DNA of 64,000 nt from Primulina eburnea. Lineage: Eukaryota > Streptophyta > Magnoliopsida > Lamiales > Gesneriaceae. The notes below the pieces were generated by a model. That model worked only from the letters and a program-made list of their open reading frames with translations. It did no database searches and was not told the origin of the DNA. Each line of letters begins with the position of its first letter. Within the stretch, counting starts at the first letter, position 1. The position numbers were made by a program, and so were the translations under genes. The stretch lies in NCBI RefSeq assembly GCF_022965805.1, contig NC_133103.1, forward strand, positions 32,427,635-32,491,634, written 5' to 3'. Shown here piece after piece: positions 47,585-57,972 of this stretch.

Positions 47585-47589
47585 CCTAG
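47585..47589. repeat. Target-site duplication, C (left)
   Basis: CCTAG, identical to 57968-57972. Confidence 0.92.
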
Positions 47590-49000
47590 TGTAGTGCCCA
47601 AATTCAGTACACGTATAACATGTGCATTCATTTTATTATTAAATCATTTGATTAATTTTAAATGAGTTTTTGCCATGCATAATTTATGAAAAATGCATTA
47701 TTTTAAATTAATCATGTTCATTGTGATGCACGTTAAAATGTTTTTCGAGTTTCATGTTTCAGGCGACTATTCGAAGCAGGATCGAGGAAAAGACCGGTGA
47801 CGATGTTGGTAATTTAAAATATGGTATTTTATTTTAAGTTGAGGATGAGGCATTTTAATAAGTTATTAAGTTTTAATATTTTAAAACATTATTATGTATT
47901 TAGTGATTTAAGAGTTTAAAATTTTTAAAATTGGTGTGTAATCATTTTAATTGTAGAGTTTGATTAAATTAGTGAGTGTTAACTTTTAATTAGTATTTTA
48001 ATTAGTTAATTTAGCACTAAATTTCTCCTAATTAAATCACACACACGTTTTCTACACTCACACACACTAAACACGTTTTTACACACACTAAAACACACAA
48101 CACACACCTACAAGTTTATTTTCAGATTTTAAAAAAGAAAACCTAGGGTTCTTGTGAAAGAAACGGCCGCCCCCTCCTCTGAATTATTCCAGCATATTTT
48201 CGTGTGTTTTCTTCAAGGATTTTTAGCGACACGTTCGTCCCGGATCGAGCCTCGCACCGTCTCCGCTTCGGTATCGTCGTCACGGTATTTTTAATATCAA
48301 AAGGCACGTATAATCTCTCTTTGACTGCGTCGATCATGTCATATTATGCGATGTGTTATTTTATTGAGTAAAATTTATGTATGATGTTCATAGTTTGAGC
48401 GGTTAATCGTTTGGATCGATTTCGAAGGAAAATTTTTAGATCTAAATCACGTTCTTACTCTTCCCGTTTAAACTACGAATTTCAGGTTCATATTTTGAGG
48501 AAACTTTCAATTAGAAAATTGTAGAACTTTTCAATGCCTTCGATTTTATATAAAATTCGAGATTTTTGGACGAAAAATGAGCGAGTTATGATGTTTTCTG
48601 TGAGACTGCTCAAACTATAATTTTCAGAAAATTTTGTATTGATTCGTTTCTTGAAGTTTTATGTTGCAGGCTTCGTTGGGGGTTCGACGAGTGATTGTTG
48701 CTGCGTATAGGTACTTTGTTCATGTTGTTTGGGACGGTCACTAATGGTTCGTTTCGTGTCAATAGGCACTAAGTTTAACCAAGAGTCATAGGAAGAAACC
48801 TTGTGCCGAATTTTGAGTTGTGTCGTTGTCATTGATGATTAATTGCTCTTGGGGAAATTTTAATGTTTACTTGGGTTTGGTAAAATCCCATAGTGTGCTA
48901 GAATGGGTCTCGGGGTGTTGTTTCATAGTCCGTGCAACCGAGTCTAGAAAGTTGAGCAAAACATGTACAGAATTTTCGTAAGTTTTCTTGTCCCGAGAGT

Positions 49001-49262
49001 GCACGGACCATTACCCGGACCCCCACACGGGGTCCGTGCCTTTGTTCCCTCAGCAGTGTCTAGGACCCGAGAGTACACGGACCTTCCCACGGACCCATGC
49101 ACGGGGTCCGTGCCCTTCCTCCTTTGCGATGTCTTTTTTTTCCAGAGTCTACACGGACCCTCATCCGGACCATGGCACGGGGTCCGTGTCTACCCTTCAT
49201 TCCGAATCCTTTTACCCGAGTCTACACGGACCCCTACACGGATGTAGGCATGGGGTCCGTGT
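49001..49262 (+). repeat. Four ACACGGACCC/GGGTCCGTGT hairpins in C 5' LTR
   Basis: Inverted-repeat units at 49001-49039, 49076-49112, 49151-49189 and 49224-49262, spaced about 75 bp apart. Arms are 8-11 bp (GCACGGACC/GGTCCGTGC and ACACGGACCC/GGGTCCGTGT), with another GGAC word in most loops. The same array is in the 3' LTR at 56601-56863. It directly precedes a TATA-like sequence. Confidence 0.85.
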
Positions 49263-49612
49263 CATTCATAATTTGGGGGAAATTATTATAGCATGTTTGA
49301 GGTTTGATGTCAGAGTTTAGTGCAAGGGTTATCAAGGTCGTGTCACGAGAAATTTTAGAATGTTCTAAGAAATGATTGAGCTTGAGAGTAAGTTTGATAA
49401 ATACGTCTAAGTTATGCAAGTTAAGTATGTGAATTCATGTTAGTATGTGCAGCAACGACCCCGATCGAAGTCCAACGAATCCCTCAACGCCAAGTAAGTA
49501 TGTAGACGTGCAAGAAAGAAAATATTTTTAGTTTTTGAGGTATGCTAAATGTCTTGTGACCAAATTATGAATGGGTTTGGAAGTCGGTGAACGTGGCCGA
49601 GGACCTCTCCAC

Positions 49613-49700
49613 CCCGTTAAATTATGAACGGGTTAGATCATGGTTGAGAAGCGTTAAATTATGAACGGGGACCAACCAGCCCGTTAAATTATGAACGAGG
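49613..49700 (+). repeat. Three 20-bp hairpin repeats in C 5' LTR
   Basis: CCCGTTAAATTATGAACGGG and two variants at 49613-49632, 49651-49670 and 49680-49700. Arms CCCGTT/AACGGG, loop AAATTATG. They lie after the TATA-like site and so are probably transcribed. Confidence 0.8.
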
Positions 49701-50000
49701 ATCTCATGTATGTGGCAGTGGATACGTCCCTGTCAGCCCACTACTGTGGTTTGTCTGATCAAGCGGTTTATTATGTATAGGTCACTTGCTTTGAAACATC
49801 CTCTACGCAAAAAATGATGAAGTTATGTATGTTCAAGTATGCAGCATGTTTATGAAAAGTTTAAGTTATGGCACGTCGAAGTATGTATGTACGTATGTTC
49901 AAGTTTTAATACGCAAGTTCAAGTTTCAAGTTATGTATGTCCTATATTAAAGTTGCATGCGATTTTATTATGTAGTACTCGTTATTCCAGTTTAAACGTG

Positions 50001-50040
50001 TTGAGTGTATAGACTCACTAGACTTGATCGATGCAGGTGA
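50001..50040 (+). promoter_or_regulatory. Conserved LTR motif TAGACTCACTAG...GATGCAGGTGA
   Basis: TTGAGT-GTATAG-ACTCACTAG followed by CTTGATCGATGCAGGTGA. The motif is shared with the C 3' LTR (57611-57650), D2 (13401-13438) and both D duplication units. Function unknown; near the 3' end of the LTR in all cases. Confidence 0.6.
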
Positions 50041-50358
50041 CTATGTTGAGGAGACAGGAGGTGGTGACCAAGGGGCAGGCTTGGACTGAGCGGCAGGCTA
50101 AACCCGAGGACCGCCCATGTTATTTTACGATTTTTATGCAAGTTCAAAATACTCTGATGTTATGTTTCATTTCAAGACTTTTGGAGCAAGTGTTTCTTTT
50201 TAGCAAATTTTATTGGTGATGTCGATTTCAAACATTTTTATTGACGAAGGATGTAGTGACGACCGTATTTGATTTCATTTCCGCATTCCTTTTAGTTTAA
50301 AAGAAAATTTTAAATTCTTCCGCAAATTTTAAGTAGAAAGAGTACGGTTCGTTACAGT

Positions 50359-50370
50359 TGGTATCAGAGC
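50359..50370 (+). promoter_or_regulatory. Primer-binding site of element C
   Basis: TGGTATCAGAGC, exact tRNA-iMet type, 2 nt after the LTR. Confidence 0.95.
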
Positions 50371-50591
50371 AGTGTTCTTGTAAATGGTTATGCCTACTGC
50401 CAGTCGCAAGAAGCTCACGAAGTCACACCTCAAGTCTGTAAGTTTTAAAGTTTCAAATTTATGTTATGTAGTAAGCATTAAGTTATGATTTCAGTATGTG
50501 CATGTTTTAAGTTTGAATTACTTGCATCTTAAGATATTGATTTATGTTCATGCATGTTGGGTTTACGTGTTGGGTAAATTACTGGAACAGT

Positions 50592-51749
50592 ATGCCTCCT
50601 AGACGTTTGGTTGACCGAGAAACAAGGGATGAGAACAGGGAACATCGAGATGAGGAGAGGGCCAATCCTCCACCACCTTCACCACCAGATATGCAGGCTC
50701 GGATGCTTGCTGGTATGACGCAGTTCTTCGCACAGTTTTCGGGGAACCAGGCAGCAGCAATGGGTGCAGGGGTGAGGCCCCAACCAGAGGCGGTATATGA
50801 GCGATTCCGGAGGATGAGTCCGAAGGAGTTTTCGGGTACCACTGACCCGATGGTAGCTGAGGGATGGATCAAGTCCATCGAAGTAATATTCGACTTCATG
50901 GAGCTGATGGACGCTGACAGGTTCAGATGTGCTATATTCTTGCTGTCAAGGGATGCTAGACTGTGGTGGGAGAGTGCATCGGTGGCAGTAAACTTGCAGA
51001 CTCTGTCGTGGAATGGATTCAAAGAAGCGTTCTACGCCAAATATTTCACTGAGGAGGTAAGATCCAGACTCACCAGTGAGTTTATGACGCTGCGTCAGGG
51101 AGGTAGTAGCGTGGCAGAGTTTGTTAGGAAGTTCGAGAGGGGGTGTTACTTTGTACCCCTCATTGCAAACGATGCCCAAGCAAAGTTAAGGCATTTTCTG
51201 AATGGGTTACAGCCGATCCTACGCCGCGATGTGAGAGTAGCTGGCCCCTCTACATACGCAGTTGCAGTTTCTAGGGCTTTGGCAGCAGAACAGGATCTGA
51301 GGGATATAGAGGCGGACCGACAGGGCAAGAGGCCCTATCAGGCACCACCGCAACACCAACAGCAACAACAGCAGAGATCCCAGTTTAAGAGGCCGTTTCA
51401 GGGGCTGCCTGGGAAAAAGCCTTATCCAGGACCGCCAAAGGGCAAGGGTCCAATTCAGCAGCAAGGGGCGCCTCAGAAGCCCGCTATCTTCCCAGTGTGC
51501 CAGAAGTGCAATCGCCAGCATCCCAGACAGTGCTTATGGGGATCCGGAAAATGTTTTAAATGTGGAGCTACGGACCACATGTTGAAAGAGTGCCCACAGT
51601 GGAAGCAGCCGACCCAAGGAAGAGTGTTCGCCATGCATGCACAAGAGGCGAACCCAGACACGACATTACTAACCGGTAAACTTTTCTACCTAAGCTCAGT
51701 ATTACTTTGCCGTGCATGTGGATTTTGTTTGGAATTATTAGTATGCTAG
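50592..51749 (+). CDS. Element C Gag (unspliced frame)
   Basis: Gag of a Tekay-like Ty3/gypsy element. An in-frame ATG lies upstream at 50544, but I take 50592 (MPPRRLVDRE) because sibling Gags start MPP(R/K)R. Order: acidic/Pro-rich start, gag domain (FRRMSPKEFSGTTDPMVAEG through LRQGGSSVAEFVRKFERG), Gln-rich basic linker, and knuckles CQKCNRQHPRQC and CFKCGATDHMLKEC (C-x2-C-x4-H-x4-C). The exonic part ends at 51675 in DTTLLTG. The unspliced frame runs 24 codons into an intron-like insert and stops at 51747-51749, giving a complete Gag of about 385 residues with no protease. See the intron feature for how pol may be reached. Confidence 0.9.
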   Translation: MPPRRLVDRETRDENREHRDEERANPPPPSPPDMQARMLAGMTQFFAQFSGNQAAAMGAGVRPQPEAVYERFRRMSPKEFSGTTDPMVAEGWIKSIEVIFDFMELMDADRFRCAIFLLSRDARLWWESASVAVNLQTLSWNGFKEAFYAKYFTEEVRSRLTSEFMTLRQGGSSVAEFVRKFERGCYFVPLIANDAQAKLRHFLNGLQPILRRDVRVAGPSTYAVAVSRALAAEQDLRDIEADRQGKRPYQAPPQHQQQQQQRSQFKRPFQGLPGKKPYPGPPKGKGPIQQQGAPQKPAIFPVCQKCNRQHPRQCLWGSGKCFKCGATDHMLKECPQWKQPTQGRVFAMHAQEANPDTTLLTGKLFYLSSVLLCRACGFCLELLVC

Positions 51750-51850
51750 TAATATTTTGTGCACCTTGAGTATTGGGTTCTTTTATGCTCGAGATTGTTG
51801 GTAAGATTTTTGGGATATAAGTTAGTTTGTGTTGTGCTAACGCATCTCAG
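51676..51850 (+). other. Putative spliceosomal intron between Gag and protease of C
   Basis: 175 nt bounded by CCG|GTAAAC and GCATCTCAG|G, T-rich, with a branch-like CTAAC about 12 nt before the acceptor. Coding similarity to T1 stops exactly at the donor (DTTLLTG) and resumes exactly at the acceptor ([20 protein letters not shown]), and exact removal keeps the frame. It contains an in-frame stop (51747-51749). T1 and the A and B elements have no insert at this point. Splicing itself is inferred from sequence. Confidence 0.7.
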
Positions 51851-54358
51851 GAAGCATTTTTATTAAGAGACTATCCACAACCGCACTGATAGACTCAGGA
51901 GCCACTCACTCCTTCATATCGGAGACTTTTGCCAACCATTTGGACCTCAAGTCCATTGGCCTAGACGTGAACTTTTCAGTGACAGTCCCATCAGGGGAAG
52001 AGCTGTTAGCTACCAGTGTGGTCAGAGACATCGATCTAGAACTGCATGGCCACTTAGTTTATGCAGATTTAATCCTATTGCCGATGCCAGAATTCGACAT
52101 CATATTGGGAATGGACTGGCTGACTAAGAACAGAGTTCTTATCGACTTTCAGAAGAGATCAGTACTAGTCAGACCGTTGGGTATGGAGCAGTTTCTTTTT
52201 GAGCCAGACAGATGGAGAAGTTTCCCTCGCATGATTTCGTGCATGCAGGCGAGGAGACTGATTTCCAAGGGGTGCCAGGCCTTCTCGGCTAGTATTATTT
52301 CAGCACCTGATGCGCCTACTCCATCTCTAGCTGAAGTGCCAGTAGTCAGTGAATTCCCAGAAGTCTTCCCAAACAATGTTTCAGGTCTTCCACCAGATAG
52401 AGAGGTAGAGTTTGCTATTGATCTCATTCCAGGCACAGTGCCAATCTCTAAGGCACCGTACAGATTAGCTCTAGCGGAAATGTTAGAACTCAAGCAGCAG
52501 ATTCAGGAGCTCTTAGACAAAGAGTTTATCCGCCCGAGTTTCTCACCGTGGGGCGCACCGGTACTTTTTTTGAAAAAGAAATACGGAAGCATGAGACTGT
52601 GCATGGATTACCGCGAACTGAACAAGGTAACGATCAAGAATAAGTACCCGTTGCCTAGAATCAAAGACTTGTTCGATCAATTACAGGGAGCTACAGTGTT
52701 CTCTAAGATAGATCTTCGATCAGGGTACCATCAGCTAAAAGTGAAGGATGTAGATGTCCACAAGACAGCTTTCAAGAGCCGGTATGGGCATTACGAATTC
52801 TTAGTGATGCCGTTTGGATTGACTAATGCTCCAGCAATTTTCATAGATCTCATGAACCGAGTATTTCAGACATTCCTCGATCAATTCGTCATAGTATTCA
52901 TTGACGATATTCTTATATACTCGAAGAGCCATGAGGAGCACAGCCAGCACTTGAGAACAGTTTTACAGACCTTGCAGAGTCGCAAGTTATATGCGAAGTT
53001 CAGTAAGTGTGAATTTTGGTTGGAGAATGTAGCGTTTTTGAGGCATATTGTATCTAGCAGTGGAATTGAAGTGGATCCATCAAAGGTAGCAGCGGTTAGA
53101 GATTGGGTTGAACCTAAGAACGCATCAGAAATCCGCAGTTTTCTGGGTTTGGCCGGATACTACCGTAAGTTCATTCGAGGATTTTCATCCATAGCGGTGC
53201 CACTCACGTCACTCACCAAGAAGAATGCTAAATTCTTGTGGAGCTACGAATGCCAGAAGAGCTTCGATACGTTGAAGCAAGCTCTTATTTCAGCGTCAGT
53301 GCTAGCCATGCCATCCAGGCAAGGAGACTTTGTGTTATATACCGATGCATCTAAGCTCGGGTTAGGCGCAGTATTGATGCAGCAGGGTCGGGTCATAGCC
53401 TATGCTTCCAGGCAACTGAAAGTGCACGAGAAGAACTATCCGACTCACGACCTAGAGTTAGCCGCCGTTGTCTTCGCATTGAAAATTTGGAGACACTACC
53501 TGTACGGCGAGAAATGTCAGATTTTCACCGACCACAAGAGTCTCAAATATTTATTCACGCAGAAGGAGTTGAATATGAGACAAAGACGATGGTTGGAACT
53601 TGTGAAGGATTACGACTGCAAAATTAGCTACCATCCGGGAAAGGCTAATGTTGTCGCGGACGCATTGAGCAGGAAAGTGGCAGTTGTAGCTCAGTTGTCA
53701 GTGCAGAAACCTCTTCAATCTGGGATCCAGAAGTTTGGTCTAGAGATTTATCGTGAGGGCAGAGCTCCTAAGCTGTCTAATCTGACTGTCAAATCTGATA
53801 TGCTAGACCGTGTCCGGGCAGGACAGTCTTCAGACGAGCAGCTACAGAAATGGAGATTGAGAGATGAGGCCAAAGGCAGTGTTCTTTATACAGTGTCAGA
53901 TGGGATAGTGAGGTACAGAGGTAGAATGTGGGTGCCTAGTGGTGACACGATTAGACAAGATATTTTGACAGAGGCACACGCATCTCCGTATTCTATCCAT
54001 CCAGGAGGTACCAAGATGTATAAGGATCTCCAGCTTTTGTATTGGTGGCCAGGGATGAAGCAAGACATCCGCAGGTTCGTGTCCGAATGTCTCACTTGCC
54101 AGCAAGTAAAAGCTGAACATCAGAGGCCAGCAGGATTGGTTAAGCCACTCCCCAGCCCTGAGTGGAAGTGGGAGAACATTACTATGGATTTTGTGGTTGG
54201 GTTGCCGAGGTCAGTCCGAGGATCGAATTCTATTTGGGTTATAGTTGATCGACTCACTAAGACAGCACACTTTTTGCCAGTGAAGACGACTTTCTCCATG
54301 ACGCAGTACGCGGAGCTATATATTCGGGAGATAGTCCGTTTGCATGGGTTCTCAGTTT
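51851..54358 (+). pseudogene. Element C Pol: protease, RT, RNase H, integrase (first part)
   Basis: Pol continues in frame after the intron. Protease [13 protein letters not shown] (about 51886-51920), linker [21 protein letters not shown] with [39 protein letters not shown] and catalytic [10 protein letters not shown] (Asp codons 52903-52908), RNase [39 protein letters not shown] and ADALSRK, integrase zinc domain [19 protein letters not shown] and CLTCQQVK, and first core Asp in [10 protein letters not shown]. The only visible defect in this part is FLRHIVS, where the family has FLGHIVS. After LHG the frame shifts through a deletion at 54344-54350, adding 18 unrelated residues and a stop at 54400-54402. 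Confidence 0.92.
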
Positions 54359-55153
54359 CAATTGTGTACAGCTTTTCACCCGCAGACAGATGGCCAGTCT
54401 GAGCGAGTGATTCAGATTTTAGAGGACTTGTTGCGAGCGTGTATGATTGATTTTCAAGGAGCTTGGGAGTCTAGACTACCTATAGTGGAGTTCACATACA
54501 ACAATAGCTTCCAATCATCAATTGGTATGGCCCCTTATGAGGCGTTGTATGGAAGGAAATGCAGATCACCAGTTCATTGGGATGAAGTTGGTGAGAGAGC
54601 AGAATTTGGTCCAGAGATAGTTAAGCAGACTGCAGACGTGGTGGTCAAGATTCGTGACAGAATGAAGACTGCCCAAAGCCGTCAGAAGAGCTATGCTGAT
54701 AAGAGGAGGAGAGATCTCGAGTTTGCCGTTGGTGATCACGTATTCGTCAAGATAGCACCTACAAAGGGTGTGATGAGATTTGGGAAAAGAGGCAAACTGA
54801 GTCCGAGGTTCATAGGACCATTCGAGATTTTGGAGAGAGTTGGAACATTAGCTTATCGTGTTGCCCTTCCGCCGAATCTGGCCGGGGTGCACAATGTGTT
54901 CCATGTCTCAATGTTGAGAAAGTACCTGGCTAATCCTTCGCACATTCTAAGTTATGAGCCGTTGCAGTTGGCTCCAGACCTGTCCTTTGAGGAGAGACCG
55001 GTCCAAATCCTAGACAGGCAAGAGCGTAGGCTTCGGAACAAAGTGACTAAGCTAGTCAAAGTCCGGTGGCTCGACCAATCAGTGGAAGAGGACACATGGG
55101 AGTCCGAATCAGATATGAGACTTCGCTACCCGGAGTTGTTCGGTAAGATTTAA
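54345..55153 (+). pseudogene. Element C Pol: integrase C-terminal part and chromodomain-like tail
   Basis: This second frame resumes with [20 protein letters not shown] (catalytic Glu), [70 protein letters not shown] and the tail QILDRQERRLRNK and KVRWLDQSVEEDTWESESD, ending in PELFGKI and TAA at 55151-55153. Compared with T1, about 25 codons between LHG and GS are missing, including the second catalytic Asp (SDRD in T1). ATGGG occurs at the join, and the lost length is not a multiple of three. Integrase is therefore inactive twice over, by frame and by residue. Confidence 0.9.
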
Positions 55154-55173
55154 TTTCGAGGACGAAATTTTTA

Positions 55174-55189
55174 TAAGTGGGGGAGGAAC
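55174..55189 (+). promoter_or_regulatory. Polypurine tract of element C
   Basis: AAGTGGGGGAGGAAC directly before the 3' LTR, preceded by GAGGACGAAATTT. Confidence 0.88.
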
Positions 55190-57967
55190 TGTAGTGCCCA
55201 AATTCAGTACACGTATAACCTGTGCATTCATTTTATTATTAAATCATTTGATTAATTTTAAATGAGTTTTTGCCATGCATAATTTATGAAAAATGCATTA
55301 TTTTAAATTAATCATGTTCATTGTGATGCACGTTAAAATGTTTTTTGAGTTTCATGTTTCAGGCGACTATTCGAAGCAGGATCGAGGAAAAGACCGGTGA
55401 CGATGTTGGTAATTTAAAATATGGTATTTTATTTTAAGTTGAGGATGAGGCATTTTAATAAGTTATTAAGTTTTAATATTTTAAAACATTATTATGTATT
55501 TAGTGATTTAAGAGTTTAAAATTTTTAAAATTGGTGTGTAATCATTTTAATTGTAGAGTTTGATTAAATTAGTGAGTGTTAACTTTTAGTTAGTATTTTA
55601 ATTAGTTAATTTAGCACTAAATTTCTCCTAATTAAATCACACACACGTTTTCTACACTCACACACACTAAACACGTTTTTACATACACTAAAACACACAA
55701 CACACACCTACAAGTTTATTTTCAGATTTTAAAAAAGAAAACCTAGGGTTCTTGTGAAAGAAACGGCCGCCCCCTCCTCTGAATTATTCCAGCATATTTT
55801 CGTGTGTTTTCTTCAAGTATTTTTAGCGCCACGTTCGTGCCGGATCGAGCCTCGCACCGTCTCCGCTTCGGTATCGTCGTCACGGTATTTTTAATATCAA
55901 AAGGCACGTATAATCTCTCTTTGACTGTGTCGATCATGTCATATTATGCGATGTGTTATTTTATTGCGTAAAATTTATGTATGATGTTCATAGTTTGAGC
56001 GGTTAATCGTTTGGATCGATTTCGAAGGAAAATTTTTAGATCTAAATCACGTTCTTACTCTTCCCGTTTAAACTGCGAATTTCCGGCTCATATTTTGAGG
56101 AAACTTTCTTTTAGAAAATTGTAGAGCTTTTTAATGCCTTCGATTTGATATAAAATTCGAGATTTTTGGACGAAAAATGAGCGAGTTATGATGTTTTCCG
56201 TGAGACTGCTTAAACTATAATTTTCAAAAAATTTTGTATTGATTCGTTTCTTGAAGTTTTATGTTGTAGGCTTCGTTGGGGGTTCGACGAGTGATCGTTG
56301 CTGCGTATAGGTACTTTGTTTATGTTGTTTGGGACGGTCACTAATGGTTCGTTTCGTGTCAATAGGCACTAAGTTGAACCAAGAGTCATAGGAAGAAACC
56401 TTGTGCTGAATTTTGATTTGTGTCGTTGTCATTGATGATTAATTGCTCTTGGGGAAATTTTAATGTTTATTTGGGTTTGGTATAATCCCATAGTGTGCTA
56501 GGATGGGTCTCGGGGTGTTGTTTCATAGTCCGTGCAACCGAGTCTAGAAAGTTGAGCAAAACATGTACAGAATTTTCGTAAGTTTTCTTGTCCCGAGAGT
56601 GCACGGACCATTACCCGGACCCCCACACGGGGTCCGTGCCTTTGTTCCCTCAGCAATGTCTAGGACCCGAGAGTACACGGACCTTCCCACGGACCCATGC
56701 ACGGGGTCCGTGCCCTTCCTCCTTTGCGATGTCTTTTTTTTTCCAGAGTCTACACGGACCCTCATCCGGACCATGGCACGGGGTTCGTGTCTACCCTTCA
56801 TTCCGAATCCTTTTACCCGAGTCTACACGGACCCCTACACGGATGTAGGCATGGGGTCCGTGTCATTCATAAATTGGGGGAAATTATTATAGCATGTTTG
56901 AGGTTTGATGTCAGAGTTTAGTGCAAGGGTTATCAAGGTCGTGTCACGGGAAATTTTAGAATGTTCTAAGAAATGATTGAGCTTGAGAGTAAGTTTGATA
57001 AATACGTCTAAGTTATGCAAGTTAAGTATGTGAATTCATGTTAGTATGTTCAGCAACGGCCCCGATCGAAGTCCAACGAATCCCTCAACGCCAAGTAAGT
57101 ATGTAGACGTGCAAGAAAGAAAATATTTTAAGTTTTTGAGGTATGCTAAATGTCTTGTGACCAAATTATGAATGGGTTTGGAAGTCGGTGAACGTGGCTT
57201 TGGACCTCTCCACCCCGTTAAATTATGAACGGGTTAGATCATGGTTGAGAAGCGTTAAATTATGAACGGGGACCAACCAGCCCGTTAAATTATGAACGGG
57301 GATCTCATGTATGTGGCAGTGGATACGTCTCTGTCAGCCCAGTACTGTGGTTTGTCTTATCAGGCGGTTTATCATGTATGGGTCACTTGCTTTGAAACAT
57401 CCTCTACGCAAAAAATGATGAAGTTATGTATGTTCAAGTATGTTCAAGTATGCAGCATGTTTATGAAAAGTTTAAGTTATGGCACGTCGAAGTATGTATG
57501 TACGTATGTTCAAGTTTTAATACGCAAGTTCAAGTTTCAAGTTATGTATGTCCTATTTTAAAGTTGCATGTGATTTTATTATGTAGTACTCGTTATTCCA
57601 GTTTATACGTGTTGAGTCTTTAGACTCACTAGACTTGATCGATGCAGGTGACTATGTTGAGGAGACAGGAGGTGGTGACCAAGGGGCAGGCTTGGACTGA
57701 GCGGCAGGCTAAACCCGAGGACCGCCCATGTTATTTTACGATTTTTATGCAAGTTCAAAATACTCTGATGTTATGTTTCATTTCAAGACTTTTTGAGCAA
57801 GTGTTTCTTTTTAGCAAATTTTATTGGTGATGTCGATTTCAAACATTTTTATTGACGAAGGATGTAGTGACGACCGTATTTGATTTCATTTCCGCATTCC
57901 TTTTAGTTTAAAAGAAAATTTTAAATTCTTCCGCAAATTTTAAGTAGTAAGAGTACGGTTCGTTACA
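55190..57967 (+). repeat. 3' LTR of element C
   Basis: 2778 bp, TGTAGTGCCCAAAT to TCGTTACA, colinear with 47590-50356. Hairpin array at 56601-56863, CCCGTT hairpins at about 57213-57300, conserved motif at 57611-57650. Confidence 0.93.
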
Positions 57968-57972
57968 CCTAG
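57968..57972. repeat. Target-site duplication, C (right)
   Basis: CCTAG, identical to 47585-47589. Confidence 0.92.

Larger units (their letters stand above)
44823..47589 (-). repeat. Solo LTR D, left part with tandem duplication
   Basis: The 3' half of a D-family LTR (minus strand ends GTTTCA at 44823), split by element C. It contains two direct copies of about 1020 bp: 44964-45983 and 45984-47003, about 97% alike by eye. Each has the GAGTC...GACTCACTAG motif (45211-45250 and 46231-46270). 47005-47589 is unduplicated LTR with the hairpin at 47539-47561. Non-coding; short frames in it are not genes. Confidence 0.8.
47590..50356 (+). repeat. 5' LTR of element C
   Basis: TGTAGTGCCCAAAT to TCGTTACA, 2767 bp. 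About 60 substitutions by eye against the 3' LTR (about 2%), plus a 10-bp tandem duplication (TGTTCAAGTA) and one T-run change in the 3' copy. It contains four GGACC/GGTCC hairpins (49001-49262), a TATA-like ATTATTATAGCATG (about 49271-49285), three CCCGTT/AACGGG hairpins (49613-49700) and the GAGT...ACTCACTAG motif (50001-50040). Confidence 0.93.

Noticed and set aside
48963..49320. Short ORFs with repeated ESTRTPT and GPCP text in the C LTR (and 56563-56921)
   Set aside because: Translations of the hairpin array, present identically in both LTRs.
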